NCBI GenBank assembly: GCA_027061865.1
Contig: JAMOVZ010000035.1
Location: 1 to 16,141 of the forward strand
Reading direction: 5' to 3'
Length of the DNA stretch: 16,141 nt
Origin: Desulfobacterales bacterium
Lineage (GTDB): Bacteria; Desulfobacterota; DSM-4660; Desulfatiglandales; Desulfatiglandaceae
A model generated the notes under the pieces. It saw only the letters and a program-made list of their open reading frames with translations, was not told where the DNA came from and did no database searches. Each line of letters begins with the position of its first letter. Positions within the stretch are counted from its first letter, which is position 1. A program made the translations under genes and the position numbers. Positions 15,400-16,141 of this stretch are shown one piece after another.

Positions 15400-15433
15400 G
15401 GGCAGAGGAGGGCGCCCGTCTCCCCCTCTGCCC
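15400..15433 (-). terminator. GC-rich hairpin between receptor and DUF2162 genes (attenuator/partial terminator)
   Basis: Bases 15400-15408 (GGGCAGAGG on the plus strand) pair perfectly with 15425-15433 (CCTCTGCCC). Two further G-C pairs follow past one A-C mismatch, leaving a loop of about ten bases. On the minus strand the stem is followed by ACTGGTTTTAAGG, so only a short T run comes after it. This is weaker than a classical terminator. It could attenuate transcription, or cap the receptor mRNA so that the receptor is made in excess over the downstream genes. Confidence 0.55.
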
Positions 15434-15449
15434 CAACATTGGCTACACC

Positions 15450-16141
15450 CTAAAATTCATACTTGAGTCCCAGGAAAAAGCTCCTGCCCGGCATGGGGTA
15501 GCCTTTAACATAGGAGTAATCCTTGTTAAAGAGGTTTTGCACTTCTCCCCTGAGCACGAGCCTCCCGTATCTTTCAAAGTCTAGAATTGGCTTGGTCACA
15601 GTGAAGTTGGCCACAGTAAATCCTGCTTTTTTGATTACAGGCGCAGGCCATAATCCACTTTCCCAGTCTTGGATCTTTTGTTCCCCCACATATGCTACAT
15701 TAAGGTTCGCTGAGAAGCCCTCACCGTCTGAGACTGTTATTCCGTAAGAGAGGTTGGCGTCAGAGGTATAGAGGAGGTCATCGTGGGTCTCTTCGTCTTC
15801 CTTCTTAGTGAGGTACACAAGGCTTGCATAAGGCCGGACTTCCAGGGGCCAATCGAGGAAGTCACCTATATCGATGGAAAAGCTGGCCTCAAATCCGCTG
15901 ATGGTGGCCTCGCCCACATTCTTCCATGTCCTGTCCCCTGATGATGTGGTGGCGGTTTGTATCTTATCCCTGAAATCCGTGTAAAAGTAAGTGAGCCCCA
16001 TGCTCAATGCGCGGTAGCCCAGGTCGATTCCCACCTCATAGGTCTTGCTCTTTTCAGGGTCAAGACCGGGATTGCCGACATAGTGTGTTCCCCAAACGGT
16101 ATAGTCTGCTGCTAGTTGCTGGGCGGAGGGCATCTTGAAGG
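15450..16141 (-). CDS. TonB-dependent outer-membrane receptor, C-terminal part
   Basis: The frame is open to the window edge, so the N-terminus (signal peptide, TonB box, plug) is missing and about 229 residues of the beta-barrel are present. The stretch begins FKMPSAQQLA and continues VGNPGLDPEKSKTYEVGIDLGYRAL, a conserved strand region of TonB-dependent receptors. Alternating barrel strands follow (SMGLTYFYTDFRDKIQ, ATISGFEASFSIDI). The end reads GEVQNLFNKDYSYVKGYPMPGRSFFLGLKYEF in pieces, with the terminal Phe typical of outer-membrane barrels. It imports a large substrate with energy from TonB. As the first visible gene of an operon with CbiZ, CbiK and BtuFCD it is probably a BtuB-like corrinoid receptor, but a heme or siderophore receptor cannot be excluded from the barrel alone. 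Any promoter or riboswitch lies outside the window. Confidence 0.9.
   Translation of the reverse strand, partial: FKMPSAQQLAADYTVWGTHYVGNPGLDPEKSKTYEVGIDLGYRALSMGLTYFYTDFRDKIQTATTSSGDRTWKNVGEATISGFEASFSIDIGDFLDWPLEVRPYASLVYLTKKEDEETHDDLLYTSDANLSYGITVSDGEGFSANLNVAYVGEQKIQDWESGLWPAPVIKKAGFTVANFTVTKPILDFERYGRLVLRGEVQNLFNKDYSYVKGYPMPGRSFFLGLKYEF

Noticed and set aside
15381..15449. Cobalamin riboswitch upstream of the DUF2162 gene
   Set aside because: The gap is only about 69 bases, too short for the aptamer, and I saw no B12-box-like core. If the operon has a riboswitch it should lie upstream of the receptor gene, outside the window.

Overview
The window looks like part of the chromosome of a Gram-negative anaerobe. 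It has an outer-membrane TonB-dependent receptor, a complete ExbB-ExbD-TonB system, periplasmic binding proteins, and the 'anaerobic' cobalt chelatase CbiK. The mix of CbiK, CbiZ, an exported CobN homologue and the DUF2162/DUF2149 pair is what I would expect in Desulfobacterota (sulfate or sulfur metabolisers), but the sequence does not prove the taxon. Almost every gene is on the minus strand and genes abut or overlap. There is no gene-free stretch longer than about 300 bases. I saw no tRNA, rRNA, CRISPR array, IS element or phage gene.

Region 1 (16141 down to 2343, read right to left) looks like one long tetrapyrrole/corrinoid acquisition operon. The order is: 3' end of a TonB-dependent receptor; a GC-rich hairpin; a DUF2162 membrane protein; a MotA/TolQ/ExbB-type protein; a DUF2149 protein; an exported fusion of a BtuF-like binding protein with the corrinoid amidohydrolase CbiZ; a 1304-residue exported, C-terminally membrane-anchored CobN-like chelatase; CbiK; a second BtuF-like binding protein; a BtuC-type permease; a BtuD-type ATPase; ExbB; ExbD; TonB. 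Many junctions are 4-base ATGA or GTGA overlaps, which points to translational coupling.

Region 2 (2342 to 41) carries a Tm-1-like (UPF0261) protein and a GlmU-like nucleotidyltransferase. They probably have their own promoter (TTGACA-17-TATGAA at 2289-2261). Their link to the operon is unclear. At the left edge, bases 1-57 read as the last codons of a convergent plus-strand gene.

Working model (inference): the receptor, powered by TonB-ExbB-ExbD, brings a corrinoid or other metallo-tetrapyrrole into the periplasm. There it meets two enzymes that are normally thought of as cytoplasmic: CbiZ, which removes the nucleotide-loop side chain of corrinoids, and a CobN-like protein resembling the HmuS class of heme-operon chelatases. 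The second ExbB-like protein plus DUF2149 (whose membrane segment looks ExbD-like) and DUF2162 may form a proton-driven membrane module serving the chelatase. BtuFCD then imports the product, and cytoplasmic CbiK can insert cobalt into sirohydrochlorin. Whether the true substrate is cobalamin, another corrinoid or heme cannot be decided from this window; the receptor's N-terminus and any upstream riboswitch lie outside it.
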